From Polaromonas sp. 39-63-25 (GTDB taxonomy: Bacteria; Pseudomonadota; Gammaproteobacteria; Burkholderiales; Burkholderiaceae_C): DNA of 64,000 bases. The position numbers and the translations under genes are program-made. Shown in pieces: positions 8,050-16,479 of this stretch. The stretch lies in contig NZ_NCJH01000006.1 in assembly GCF_002278925.1 (NCBI RefSeq), positions 1 to 64,000 of the forward strand. Reading direction: 5' to 3'. The notes beneath the pieces were generated by a model. It saw only the letters and a program-made list of their open reading frames with translations, was not told the origin of the DNA and searched no databases. Each line of letters begins with the position of its first letter. The first letter of the stretch is position 1.

Positions 8050-9231
8050 CTAGTCCAGCAGGGCAGCGTACACCAGGCTGCGAAACAGCGGCCGGTAGTG
8101 GTCGCGCTGGTTGGGCGCCTGGATCATCAGCACGGCATACAGGTCTTCGGCCGGGTCCACAAAAAACGTGGTGCCGGCGATACCGCCCCAGTAGTACAGC
8201 CCCTTCGAGCCGGGCACGGACGCGATGCCGGTGGCGGTGCGCACGGCAAACCCGAGACCGAAGCCATAGCCGGGCGGCAACACGTCACCCGTGACGGGGA
8301 TGGCGCCCAGATGGTCGGCGGTCATGAAGTCCACGGTACGCGAACCCAGCAGGCGCACGCCATCGAGTTCGCCCCGGTTGCGCATGAACTGCAGAAAACG
8401 CGCGTAATCCATGGCCGTGGACAACAGGCCACCGCCGCCGCTTTCCATGGCCGCCGCACGGCGCGGCTCCAGCACGCGCATCGGCACGCCGCCGTCCGGG
8501 TCGTGGGCAAAGGGCTCGGCAATACGCGGGTGATCGGTCTCGGCCACCGAGAAACCGGTGTCGTGCATGCCCAGGGGAATGAAGATGTGGCGGCGCAGGT
8601 ACTCGCCCAGGGTCTGGCCGCTGAGCACTTCGACCAGCCGCCCCAGCACGTCCGTCGCGCGGCTGTATTCCCAGACGCTGCCGGGCTGGTACATCAATGG
8701 CAAACCGGCCAGCACCCTGGAAAACTCCGCGTTGCTGCGCTCGCGCGAGCCCATCTGCAGCCTGGCGTACTGGCGCTGCACGTCGGCGTTTCCCAGAAAT
8801 TCATAGGTCAGGCCGGCCGTGTGCCGCAGCAGGTCCTGCACGGTGGCGGGCCGGTGGACATCGTCCAGCGTCACCTGGCCGTTTTGTTCCACCGCGACCT
8901 TCTGGTTGGCAAATTCCGGCAGGTGCCTGGCCACCGGGTCACTGAGCAGCAACCTGCCCTGCTCCACCAGCATCATCACCGCGACCGACACCACGGGTTT
9001 GGTCATGGAGTAGATGCGGAAAATCGAATCACGGGTCATCGGGCTGCCCGCAGCCGGGTTCTGCCGGCCCAGGCTTTCGAACAGGGCCACCTTGCCGCGG
9101 CGCGCCACCAGCACCACCGCGCCGGGCAGTCGCCCGCGGTCAATGTCGGCCTGCAGCACGGCCAGCAGGCGCTGCAAGCGGTCAGGGCACAGGCCCACCT
9201 CGGCGGGCGCGGCAAAAGCCAGTTCGGTCAT
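8050..9231 (-). CDS. Serine hydrolase, class C beta-lactamase/EstB family
   Basis: This 393-residue protein has the beta-lactamase (PF00144) fold. The nucleophile motif is SMTK (Ser-x-x-Lys) in RIYSMTKPVVSVA near residue 68. YSRATDVLGRLVEVLSG carries the Tyr of the YxN-equivalent motif, and GVPMRVLEP and GGIAGTTFFVDP are typical C-terminal blocks. There is no signal peptide, so a cytoplasmic esterase is more likely than a periplasmic beta-lactamase. ATG 9231 is chosen over earlier in-frame starts because it lies only 10 bp beyond the stop of the methionine synthase gene, indicating cotranscription. Substrate unknown. Confidence 0.83.
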   Translation of the reverse strand: MTELAFAAPAEVGLCPDRLQRLLAVLQADIDRGRLPGAVVLVARRGKVALFESLGRQNPAAGSPMTRDSIFRIYSMTKPVVSVAVMMLVEQGRLLLSDPVARHLPEFANQKVAVEQNGQVTLDDVHRPATVQDLLRHTAGLTYEFLGNADVQRQYARLQMGSRERSNAEFSRVLAGLPLMYQPGSVWEYSRATDVLGRLVEVLSGQTLGEYLRRHIFIPLGMHDTGFSVAETDHPRIAEPFAHDPDGGVPMRVLEPRRAAAMESGGGGLLSTAMDYARFLQFMRNRGELDGVRLLGSRTVDFMTADHLGAIPVTGDVLPPGYGFGLGFAVRTATGIASVPGSKGLYYWGGIAGTTFFVDPAEDLYAVLMIQAPNQRDHYRPLFRSLVYAALLD

Positions 9232-9241
9232 GCTGCCCGCC

Positions 9242-10276
9242 TCAGGCGCCGTAACGCTCGCGCGCCAGCGCCGCACCCTGGGCCAAGGCCTGCAGCTTCT
9301 TCAGGGCCACGTCGCGGTCCATGGGCGCCAGGCCGCAGTTGGTGCAGGGCAGCAGGCGGTTTTTCGGCACGTACCTGAGGGCTTCGCCGATGGTGTCGGC
9401 AATCTGCTCGGGGGTTTCAATCTCGTCGCTCGCCACGTCGATCACACCGACCATCACGTCCTTGCCTTCGAGCAGGGCCATCAGGTGCGGCGGTACATGC
9501 GAGTGGTAACACTCGAGGCTGACCTGCTGGATGCTGCTTTTCGCCAGCGCGGGAAGGATTTGCTCATACTGGCGCCATTCTTCGCCCAGTGTTTTCTTCC
9601 AGTCGTCGTTGGCCTTGATGCCGTAGCCGTAGCAGATGTGCACCGCCGTCGTGCAGGTCAGGCCCTGCGCGGCACGCTCGAGCGCCTTCACGCCCCACTC
9701 GGCGGCGTCTTTCATGTAGACGTTGAAGGCCGGCTCATCGAACTGGATGATGTCCACGCCGTCGGCCTGCAGCGCCAGCGCTTCCTGGTTCAGCAGCTCG
9801 GCAAAGGCCATGGCCATCTTCACGCGGTCGCCATAAAACTGGTCGGCCACGGTATCGACGATCGTCATCGGTCCGGGCAGGGTGAACTTGATCTTTTTCG
9901 TCGTGTGGGCGCGCAGCAGCTGCGCCTCGGCCGCATGCACACGCCCCTTGAGCTTGAGCGCGGACACGACCTGCGGCACCATGGCGTCGTAGCGGTTGTT
10001 GCGTATGCCCATCTTGACCTTGTGCTCGAAGTCGATGCCTTCGACCTGCTCGAGAAAGCCGTGCACAAAATGCTGGCGCGACTGCTCGCCATCACCAATG
10101 ACGTCCAGGCCGGCATCCTCCTGCGCCTTGATCCAGAGCAGCGTGGCATCGGCCTTGGCCTGGGCCAGTTCGGCGCCTTCGGCCTTCCACTGCGGCCAGA
10201 GTTTGTGGGTTTCCGACAGCCAGGCAGGTTTGGGCAGGCTGCCGGCAATGGTGGCGCTGAACAGGGGTGAAGTCAT
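9242..10276 (-). CDS. MetE-core methionine synthase (MesD-like, folate-independent type)
   Basis: This 344-residue protein corresponds to the C-terminal catalytic barrel of MetE only. The zinc ligands are visible: His and Cys in AVHICYGYG, a Glu in SLECYHSHVP and the last Cys in CTNCGLAP. The start (AGSLPKPAWL) and DGEQSRQHFVHGFLE match the short 'core MetE' proteins. From memory these belong to the MesD class, reported to make methionine without the MetE N-terminal folate domain and usually working with a DUF1852 partner (MesX). No DUF1852 gene is in this window. The upstream gene is an LLM flavoprotein 55 bp away. The functional class is an inference from sequence resemblance; transfer of a methyl group to homocysteine or a related thiol is well supported by the zinc site. 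Confidence 0.78.
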   Translation of the reverse strand: MTSPLFSATIAGSLPKPAWLSETHKLWPQWKAEGAELAQAKADATLLWIKAQEDAGLDVIGDGEQSRQHFVHGFLEQVEGIDFEHKVKMGIRNNRYDAMVPQVVSALKLKGRVHAAEAQLLRAHTTKKIKFTLPGPMTIVDTVADQFYGDRVKMAMAFAELLNQEALALQADGVDIIQFDEPAFNVYMKDAAEWGVKALERAAQGLTCTTAVHICYGYGIKANDDWKKTLGEEWRQYEQILPALAKSSIQQVSLECYHSHVPPHLMALLEGKDVMVGVIDVASDEIETPEQIADTIGEALRYVPKNRLLPCTNCGLAPMDRDVALKKLQALAQGAALARERYGA

Positions 10277-10288
10277 GGTGGGGTCCTC

Positions 10289-10320
10289 GGGTTGTTGTCT
10301 GATGGGGTTGTTGTCTGATG
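10289..10320. repeat. Tandem duplication of a 17-bp unit before the methionine synthase gene
   Basis: GGTTGTTGTCTGATG occurs twice in direct orientation with a 17-base period, between the LLM gene and the MetE-core gene. It lies about 13-44 bases upstream of the latter's ATG on the minus strand. It may simply be a recent slippage product in the leader. Confidence 0.6.
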
Positions 10321-10331
10321 AAGTGATGGGT

Positions 10332-11360
10332 TCAGGCCTGGCCGGCCGGAGGTGGGGTGCTGCCAAACGCCTGCGCCAGCAACTCATAGGAACGGCGGCG
10401 CGCCACCGGGTCATGCGTCCAGGTGATGACCACCAGCTCCTCTACCTGCAGGCTGTCGGACAGCGCACGCAGCTTGCCGGCCACCTGCCCGGCACTGCCG
10501 ACCAGCGCCGTGCGCCGCAGCCGTTCGGTCTCGGCCTGCTCGGCCGCGCTGTAGGGCCGCTGCGCGACTTCCGTCGGTGACTGCAGCGGCCCCAGCGCGC
10601 CCTGCTGGCGGTCGATTTTCCAGCGCTCGCGGCTGGTGAAAAGCTGCCAGGCTTCGGCTTCGGTCTCAGCGGCCAGTGCCCACACACACAGTGCGGCCTG
10701 CGGCTCGGGATGTTGCGGGCTGGGCCGGTACAGCTCGCGGTAAATGGCCAGCGCCTCTTCGGCCCCCTGGCCGTCGGTGATGAAATACGCAAACGCATAA
10801 GGCAGGCCGTAATGCGCCGCCAGTTGCGCGCCGTAGTTCGAGCTGCCCAGCATCCACAGCGTGGGCGCGCCCGGCCCGGTCGGGTTGGCAGTCACGCCGC
10901 GGCCCGGGTGGCCTTCGGGCAGATCAACGCCGCTGACCCAGGCCTGCAGCTCGCGCACCTGGCGGGGAAAATCATCGGCCGCATGGCGCGCATTCGGGTT
11001 GAGCAGCTGGGCGGTGCGCCCGTCCGAACCCGGCGCACGACCGACACCAAGGTCGATGCGGCCCGGGGCCAGCGCCTCCAGCACGCGGAATTGCTCGGCG
11101 ACCTTGAGCGCCGAATAATGCGGCAGCATCACGCCGGCACTGCCGATGCGAATGCGCTGCGTGGTCGCGGCGATGGCGGCCATCAGCACCTCGGGCGCGC
11201 TGCCGACAATCGTCGGGTGGCTGTGGTGCTCGCTGACCCAGAAACGCTCGTAACCGAGGCCCTCGCAGTGCTGAGCCAGCGCCAGCGTTTCGCGGATGGA
11301 GGCGTCTTCGCTGCGGCCGGTGACGGCAACGGACTGGTCGAGAACGGACAATCGGATCAT
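10332..11360 (-). CDS. LLM-class flavin-dependent oxidoreductase
   Basis: This 342-residue luciferase-like monooxygenase family protein has VLDQSVAV at the start, the family motif RFWVSEHHSHPTIVGSAPEVLMAAIAA, and IRIGSAGVMLPHYSALKVAEQFRVLEALAPGRIDLGVGRAPG. These are hallmarks of the MsnO8/YhbW group that uses FMNH2 and O2 or F420-like chemistry. The substrate is unknown. It is the first gene of a probable three-gene unit (LLM, MetE-core, serine hydrolase) on the minus strand. Start ATG 11360 gives the standard MIRLSVLDQS N-terminus. Confidence 0.88.
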   Translation of the reverse strand: MIRLSVLDQSVAVTGRSEDASIRETLALAQHCEGLGYERFWVSEHHSHPTIVGSAPEVLMAAIAATTQRIRIGSAGVMLPHYSALKVAEQFRVLEALAPGRIDLGVGRAPGSDGRTAQLLNPNARHAADDFPRQVRELQAWVSGVDLPEGHPGRGVTANPTGPGAPTLWMLGSSNYGAQLAAHYGLPYAFAYFITDGQGAEEALAIYRELYRPSPQHPEPQAALCVWALAAETEAEAWQLFTSRERWKIDRQQGALGPLQSPTEVAQRPYSAAEQAETERLRRTALVGSAGQVAGKLRALSDSLQVEELVVITWTHDPVARRRSYELLAQAFGSTPPPAGQA

Positions 11361-11462
11361 GCATGAACTATAGCCAGCCTGAGGTGCCCGGACACGCGGG
11401 CGGACAAAGGTCTGTTCCAATAGGGGGTTACCACCCGCCCCTCACCCAACCAGCAGACCCCC

Positions 11463-12020
11463 ATGGCACTCAAAGCCACCATCTACAAAGCACAACTGGC
11501 CATTGCCGACATGGACCGCGGCGTCTACGCCGACCACAACGTCACGATCGCGCGCCACCCTTCCGAGGCCGATGAACGCATGATGATCCGCCTGCTGGCC
11601 TATGCCCTGAACGTGACGGCCGACGACAACAAAGGCAAGCTGGAGTTCGCCAAGGACCTGTGGGATGTCGACGAGGCGGCCCTGTGGCACAAGGACTACA
11701 CCGACCAGATCCTGCACTGGATCGACGTCGGCCAGCCCGACGACAAGCGCCTGATGCGCGCCGCCGGACGCGCCGAACGCGTCACCGTCTACAGCTTTGC
11801 CAGCAGCACGCCGGTTTGGTGGAAGACCATCGAAAGCAAGCTCACGCGCGCGGCCAACCTGGTGGTCTGGCAGATCGAGGCGGCGCAAAGCCAGGCGCTG
11901 GCCAGGCTGGCCAACCGCACCATCCAGCTGCAGGTGACGATTCAGGACGGCACGGTCTGGATGAGCACCGGCAGCGAGTCGGTCGAGATCACGCCGATCC
12001 GGCTCACGGCTGGCGGCTAG
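11463..12020 (+). CDS. yaeQ: YaeQ family protein
   Basis: This 185-residue protein is full length for YaeQ, with MALKATIYKAQLAIADMDRGVY, ETHPSE-like HPSEADERMM and WIDVGQPDDKRLMRA blocks. YaeQ has a fold related to restriction-endonuclease-like enzymes, and its cellular role is unclear (it was once linked to RfaH suppression). It is monocistronic and converges on the K+ channel gene with an 11-bp gap. Confidence 0.92.
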   Translation: MALKATIYKAQLAIADMDRGVYADHNVTIARHPSEADERMMIRLLAYALNVTADDNKGKLEFAKDLWDVDEAALWHKDYTDQILHWIDVGQPDDKRLMRAAGRAERVTVYSFASSTPVWWKTIESKLTRAANLVVWQIEAAQSQALARLANRTIQLQVTIQDGTVWMSTGSESVEITPIRLTAGG

Positions 12021-12031
12021 AACTCACGCCG

Positions 12032-12925
12032 TCAGGATGCCTCGCCGGCCTGCTGCTGGTAAGGCGGCAGCCGGGCACCGCAGTTGAAGCAGAAATTCGC
12101 ATCGGCGGCGTGGCCTTCGGTCAGGCATTCGTGGCAGGTGCGCGTGGTCGGCGCCTGGCCAGAATGCATGCGGCGCTGCGCTGCCATCTCCGCCGTCACG
12201 ATGCCGGTCGGCACGGCCAGAATGCCCCAGCCCATCAGCATCATGAAAGAAGCGATCAACCGGCCCAGATCGGTCTTGGGCGCGATGTCGCCGAAACCCA
12301 CGGTAGTGACGGTGCTGATGGCCCAGTAAACCGAGGTCGGAATGCTGGTAAATCCGTTGGTCTGGCCCTCGACCACATACATCAGCGTGCCCAGGACCAG
12401 TACCACCATCAGCACGGCCGACAGAAACACCAGGATCTTGCGCCCGCTGGCGGCGAGGGCACTCACCAGGAACTGGTATTCCGCGACATAGGCCGCGAGC
12501 TTGAACACCCGGAATATACGCAGCAACCGCAGCACACGCACATCGATGAGGGCATGCAGCTCGGGGACAAACAGCGCCAGGTAGGTCGGCAATACAGCCA
12601 GCAGATCGATGATGCCGAAAAAGCTGGTCGCGTACTTCAGCGGCCGGCGCACACACAGCAGGCGCGCGATGTACTCGACGGTGAACAGCAGCGTGAAAAC
12701 CCACTCCGCGGAGGTCAGTGCGTGGCCATAAACCAGGCGCACGGCCTGCACGCTGTCAGCCATCACCACGGCAATGCTGAGCAGGATGACGGCGATCAGG
12801 GCCTGGTCGAACAGGCGTCCGGCGCGAGTGTCCGCTTCAAAAATGATGGTGTACAGGCGCAGCCGCCAGCCGGCCAGCGGCTTGTCGTGCAAGGGATCAG
12901 AGATGGGCGGTGAAGGTTTTTCCAT
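12032..12925 (-). CDS. Voltage-gated-type K+ channel with C-terminal zinc ribbon
   Basis: This 297-residue inner-membrane ion channel has six predicted helices. The S4-like helix carries regularly spaced arginines (RVLRLLRIFRVFKL), and the selectivity filter is TVTTVGFGD, so K+ selectivity is expected. After the last helix (GILAVPTGIVTAEM) there is a cytosolic tail ending in two Cys pairs, CHEC and CFNC, 16 residues apart, which form a zinc-ribbon-like module. Typical bacterial Kv-type channels stop before this. ATG 12925 is used; an in-frame TTG four codons earlier is less likely. Confidence 0.86.
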   Translation of the reverse strand: MEKPSPPISDPLHDKPLAGWRLRLYTIIFEADTRAGRLFDQALIAVILLSIAVVMADSVQAVRLVYGHALTSAEWVFTLLFTVEYIARLLCVRRPLKYATSFFGIIDLLAVLPTYLALFVPELHALIDVRVLRLLRIFRVFKLAAYVAEYQFLVSALAASGRKILVFLSAVLMVVLVLGTLMYVVEGQTNGFTSIPTSVYWAISTVTTVGFGDIAPKTDLGRLIASFMMLMGWGILAVPTGIVTAEMAAQRRMHSGQAPTTRTCHECLTEGHAADANFCFNCGARLPPYQQQAGEAS

Positions 12926-13028
12926 GAGCGCAAGCAACGCCTCTGGAGCGTCGCACCTGTTCGAAGTCCGGGAGACGAACCTTAACCGATGTTGCCGGGC
13001 ATGGGCTCCGGCTTTTCCAGATTGCTCT

Positions 13029-13080
13029 TGTTTTGATAGCTATCTGCGCCCGCCCGACAAGGGCTACAGGCACTTTTCAT
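13029..13080 (+). repeat. TAGCTG-type dispersed repeat, copy 3
   Basis: TTTTGATAGCTATCTGCGCCCG, a short spacer, GGGCTACAGGCACTTTTCAT. It fills the gap between the channel gene and the acyl-CoA synthetase gene, ending nine bases from the latter's stop codon. Confidence 0.75.
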
Positions 13081-13089
13081 GCACAAACT

Positions 13090-14838
13090 TCAGGCGGTGG
13101 CGACTTCCGCCTCCTGCAGGGTCCGCCACATCACCTTGCCCGAGCCGCTTTTCGGCAGGGCATCGACAAGCTGCACAACACGCGGGTACTTGTAGGCGGC
13201 CATGTTCTCCTTGCACCAGTCGATGATGTCCGCCTCGCTGACCTGCCCCTTGTGGCTTTGCCGCAGCACCACCACCGCCTTGACGGTCTCGCCGCGGTAG
13301 GCGTCGCGCGTGGAGATGATGCAGGCCTCCTGGATGGCCGGGTGCTTGAACATCAGCGCCTCCACCTCGGCCGGCCAGACCTTGAAGCCCGACGCGTTGA
13401 TCATGCGTTTGAGCCGGTCGGTGATGAAGAAGTAGCCCTCTTCGTCAACGCGCCCGAGGTCGCCCGAACGGAAGAAAGATTTGCCGTCGATCTCGATGAA
13501 CGCGGCGGCGGTGGCCTCGGGCCGCTTCCAGTAGCCTGAGAAATTCTGTGGCCCGCACATGATGATTTCACCCTGCTCGCCCAGCGGCATTTCCCCCAGG
13601 CTCAAGGGGTCGATCACGCGCGCATCCACATTGAGAAAAGGCACACCCAGGCATTGCTGCTTGGTGGCGTCGGGCGGGTTGCTGTGCGAGGGTGCGGCGG
13701 TTTCGGTCAGGCCGTAACCTTCGGCAAAGCGCAGGCCGTACTGCTCCCACAGGCGCTGGGCCACGGCCTGCGGCATGGCCGCGCCGCCACCGCCGATGTA
13801 GACCAGGCTGCTCAGGTCGAACTCCGCGAAGTTCGGGCTGGCAAGCAGGTCGATCACCATGGTCGGAATGTTGGTCCAGTGCGTGACGCGCCATTTGGAG
13901 ATCAGCCGGCCCGCCAGTTCGCGGTCCCAGCGCGGCATGATGACCAGCGTTGCGCCGCCGTAGATCGAAGCATGCATGACCGAAACCATGCCGGTGATGT
14001 GGAACATGGGCACGACCGAAAGCACGGTGTTTTCCGGCGTGCTGTTGCCCCACAGGCAGCTGGCCACCGCGTTGTGCATGATGCTCGCATGGGTGTGCAT
14101 GCAGCCCTTGGGCAGCCCGGTGGTGCCGCTGGTGTAGGGCAGCACCGCCAGGTCCTGCGGTGTCGCCGTGTGGTCGGGCAGCCGGCCCTGCGCGCCCTGC
14201 GCCAGTGCCTCGGCCCAGGACGTGACCTGGCAATCACCGGCCGCGGGCGCCGGGTGCTGCGTGCCCAGCCACTCCTGCCAGGCCGGCGGCAACGCGGCCG
14301 CCTCGGCCTGCACATCAAAAGCATCGCTGTAATGCGTGACGATCAGGTGTTGCAGCTGCTGCCCGGGCGGCAGCTGGACATTGGCCTTGACCAGTTCCGG
14401 TGCCAGGTCCGCCGCGGTGATGGCCACCCGGGCGTCCGGGTCGGTGATGTAGTGCTTGAGCTCCTCCGCGCGGTTCATCGGGTTGACCGGCACCACCACG
14501 GCGTCGGCCCGCAGGATCGCAAAGTGGGCAATCACCCATTGCGGGCAGTTCTGCATGTCCAGCACCACCCGGTCGCCTTTTTTGACGCCCATCTCATGCA
14601 GTGTGGCCGCCAGGCGCTCGGCTTTGTCCAGCACCTCGGCGTAGGTGAAGACACGTCCGAAAAACACCAGTGCAGCCTTGTTCGGGTAACGCAGCGCGCT
14701 GACCGCCAGGTTGTGCCACAGCGAGGTGGCCGGAGCCGAGATGCGGTGCGGCAGGCGCTTGGGCCAGACCTTGTAATGCAGGTCATGGGGAGGGGCTGGA
14801 TGAGTCGCTGCCGGTGCAGCGGTGGGGTGGTCGGACAA
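13090..14838 (-). CDS. AMP-dependent acyl-CoA synthetase (long-chain fatty acid-CoA ligase type)
   Basis: This 582-residue adenylate-forming enzyme should activate a fatty or other carboxylic acid to its CoA thioester using ATP. The P-loop-like motif YTSGTTGLPKGC lies near residue 220, YGLTETA near 385, and RSGDLG...GYFFITDRLKRMINASGFKVWPAEVE near 460-500. The C-terminal lysine motif is PKSGSGKVMWR. Residues 1-25 are Pro/Ala-rich and not conserved. Which acid is used cannot be told. It is flanked by TAGCTG repeats on the 3' side. Confidence 0.9.
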   Translation of the reverse strand: MSDHPTAAPAATHPAPPHDLHYKVWPKRLPHRISAPATSLWHNLAVSALRYPNKAALVFFGRVFTYAEVLDKAERLAATLHEMGVKKGDRVVLDMQNCPQWVIAHFAILRADAVVVPVNPMNRAEELKHYITDPDARVAITAADLAPELVKANVQLPPGQQLQHLIVTHYSDAFDVQAEAAALPPAWQEWLGTQHPAPAAGDCQVTSWAEALAQGAQGRLPDHTATPQDLAVLPYTSGTTGLPKGCMHTHASIMHNAVASCLWGNSTPENTVLSVVPMFHITGMVSVMHASIYGGATLVIMPRWDRELAGRLISKWRVTHWTNIPTMVIDLLASPNFAEFDLSSLVYIGGGGAAMPQAVAQRLWEQYGLRFAEGYGLTETAAPSHSNPPDATKQQCLGVPFLNVDARVIDPLSLGEMPLGEQGEIIMCGPQNFSGYWKRPEATAAAFIEIDGKSFFRSGDLGRVDEEGYFFITDRLKRMINASGFKVWPAEVEALMFKHPAIQEACIISTRDAYRGETVKAVVVLRQSHKGQVSEADIIDWCKENMAAYKYPRVVQLVDALPKSGSGKVMWRTLQEAEVATA

Positions 14839-15301
14839 GTCGGGGCTCCAGTTTCACTTCAGGCGGGCCTCCAGCCTACCCCGGCTACGCTGTCATTGCA
14901 TCGGGGAAGCTCCGTATAAAAAGCTGTCGCCTCAGCGACCGAGCCTGACCATGATGAAGCCGGAGACCTCTCCCCGAGGGGGCCGCCAGAAAAGCACAAC
15001 AACAACCACACGGAAACACCCTGTCACGTCTTCGCTCCCCTCCTGCCCTCCAATGACGTGTGGCAGCCCGGCCGCGTCGGCGAAACGATGTGACCGTACC
15101 GTCCGGTGCAGGACCGCGCTCAAGCGGCGCGCGTTTGCCGCCATCCGGGCACAATCAGCGAATAACCAGACGGCAGTCACTCTGTTTTTGATAGCAGTCT
15201 GCGTCCGTCTGTATTGGGCTAAGGCCCTGTTTTATTGATTATTTCCAGCACCTGCCCCGTGTACGTCAAACGCCCGGGTGCTGTCTGCCCACCTGCATCC
15301 C
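14839..15301. other. Intergenic region, 463 bp, no credible gene
   Basis: This separates the divergent acyl-CoA synthetase and MFS genes. Possible frames on both strands are Arg/Gly-rich without family features. It contains one TAGCTG-type repeat at 15184-15236. GTATAAAAAGC near 14915 is AT-rich and could belong to a promoter, but no convincing -35/-10 pair was found. Confidence 0.5.
15184..15236 (+). repeat. TAGCTG-type dispersed repeat, copy 4
   Basis: TTTTTGATAGCAGTCTGCG, TCCGTCTGTATT, GGGCTAAGGCCCTGTTTTATTG. It has the same block order as the other copies, with one changed base block (TAGCAGTCTG for TAGCTGCTTG). It lies 66 bp upstream of the MFS start codon, so it may sit within that promoter region. 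Confidence 0.72.
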
Positions 15302-16468
15302 ATGCCGCCTGTTCTTTATCTCTTCGCCCTGTGCAACCTGGTCATCGGCAGTGGCGCGTTTGTGCTGGGCGGCATTCTGGTGCCGCTGAGCGAGTCGCTC
15401 CACGTCAGCCTGGCCGCAGCCGGCCAGGCCATGACGGCCTATGCGGTGTCCACCGCGCTGCTGGCGCCGGTCTTGATCATTGCCACCGCACGCTGGCCGC
15501 GCAAACGTGCCGTGCAGCTGGCGCTGGCCCTGTTCGCCGCCGGCTGCCTGGTGTGCGCGCTGTCGGGCAACCTCGTCATGCTGCTGCTGGGCCGGGTGCT
15601 GATGGGCGCCGGAGCGATGTTCAGCGCCGCGGCTTCAGCGCTGGCTGTCAGCCTGGTGGCGCCGGCACTGCGCGGCCGGGCCCTGTCCATCACCTTTCTG
15701 GGCATGAGCATCAGCTATGCGGTGGGCGTGCCGGTCGGTGCCTGGCTCGGCTTTGAATACGGCTGGCGCGTGCCGGTCTGGCTCTCGGCCGGCGCCAGCC
15801 TGGCGGCTCTGGTGGCGGCCAGCTGGCTGCTGCCCGCCAACATGGCTTCGGCCGGTGCCAATTTTGCCGGCTTCGGCGCGGCGGCGCGGCAACCGGCCGT
15901 GCTGCGCACCTGGCTGCGCACCCTGCTTTATTTCGTGGCGATTTTCAGCGTGTTTGCCTACATCGGTCCGGTGCTGCAGGCGCTCAACACCATGAGCTCG
16001 ACGCAGCTGTCCATCACGCTGGCGGTGTTCGGCCTGGCCGGGGTGGCCGGCACGCTGTCGGGTGGCTGGGCCAACGACCGCTTCGGCTCACTACCGACCA
16101 TGCGCGTTCAGCTGGCCGTGCTGGTGACCACCATGGCCGTGCTGCCGCTCACGCGTGGCCATCTGTACGCCACCATGGCGACACTCGTCGTCTGGGGCAT
16201 TGCGGGTTTCGGCGTGATGGCGCCGCAGCAAAGCCGCCTGGCCGGCATGGCACCGGCCCAGGCGCCGCTGCTGCTGAGCCTGAACGGCTCCATGCTGTAT
16301 GTGGGCACGGCACTGGGCGCCGTCATCAGCGGCGCCATGCTGGACCACCTTCACCTGTCGCAACTCGGCTGGGTCGGCGTGCCCTTCGGCCTGCTGGCGT
16401 TGCTGACGCTGGTTTTTGAACCCGCGCATGTGCGGCCCGTGGCCGACACCACTGCACACTCCGCCTGA
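15302..16468 (+). CDS. MFS transporter (arabinose/sugar efflux-like, 12 TM)
   Basis: This 388-residue major facilitator protein has about twelve hydrophobic helices. Helix 1 is PVLYLFALCNLVIGSGAFVLGG. The cytoplasmic loop 2-3 signature region ARWPRKRAV and GRVLMGAGAMF follow. It resembles the AraJ/YdhP-type exporters (PF07690) that often show broad specificity. Start ATG 15302 (MPPVLYLF) puts helix 1 at the N-terminus; an upstream GTG would add eight unhelpful residues. It lies 11 bp ahead of the DsbA-like gene, so the two are probably cotranscribed. Substrate unknown. Confidence 0.85.
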   Translation: MPPVLYLFALCNLVIGSGAFVLGGILVPLSESLHVSLAAAGQAMTAYAVSTALLAPVLIIATARWPRKRAVQLALALFAAGCLVCALSGNLVMLLLGRVLMGAGAMFSAAASALAVSLVAPALRGRALSITFLGMSISYAVGVPVGAWLGFEYGWRVPVWLSAGASLAALVAASWLLPANMASAGANFAGFGAAARQPAVLRTWLRTLLYFVAIFSVFAYIGPVLQALNTMSSTQLSITLAVFGLAGVAGTLSGGWANDRFGSLPTMRVQLAVLVTTMAVLPLTRGHLYATMATLVVWGIAGFGVMAPQQSRLAGMAPAQAPLLLSLNGSMLYVGTALGAVISGAMLDHLHLSQLGWVGVPFGLLALLTLVFEPAHVRPVADTTAHSA

Positions 16469-16479
16469 AAGAACACGCC

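Noticed and set aside
14970-14990. CTCCCCGAGGGGGCC palindrome resembling the core of the REP-like element
   Set aside because: Only the C/G-run core matches; none of the flanking blocks of the 2106 or 50448 copies is present.
14932-15180. Minus-strand frame of about 82 codons upstream of the MFS gene
   Set aside because: No ribosome site or recognisable motif; lies in a repeat-bearing intergenic region.
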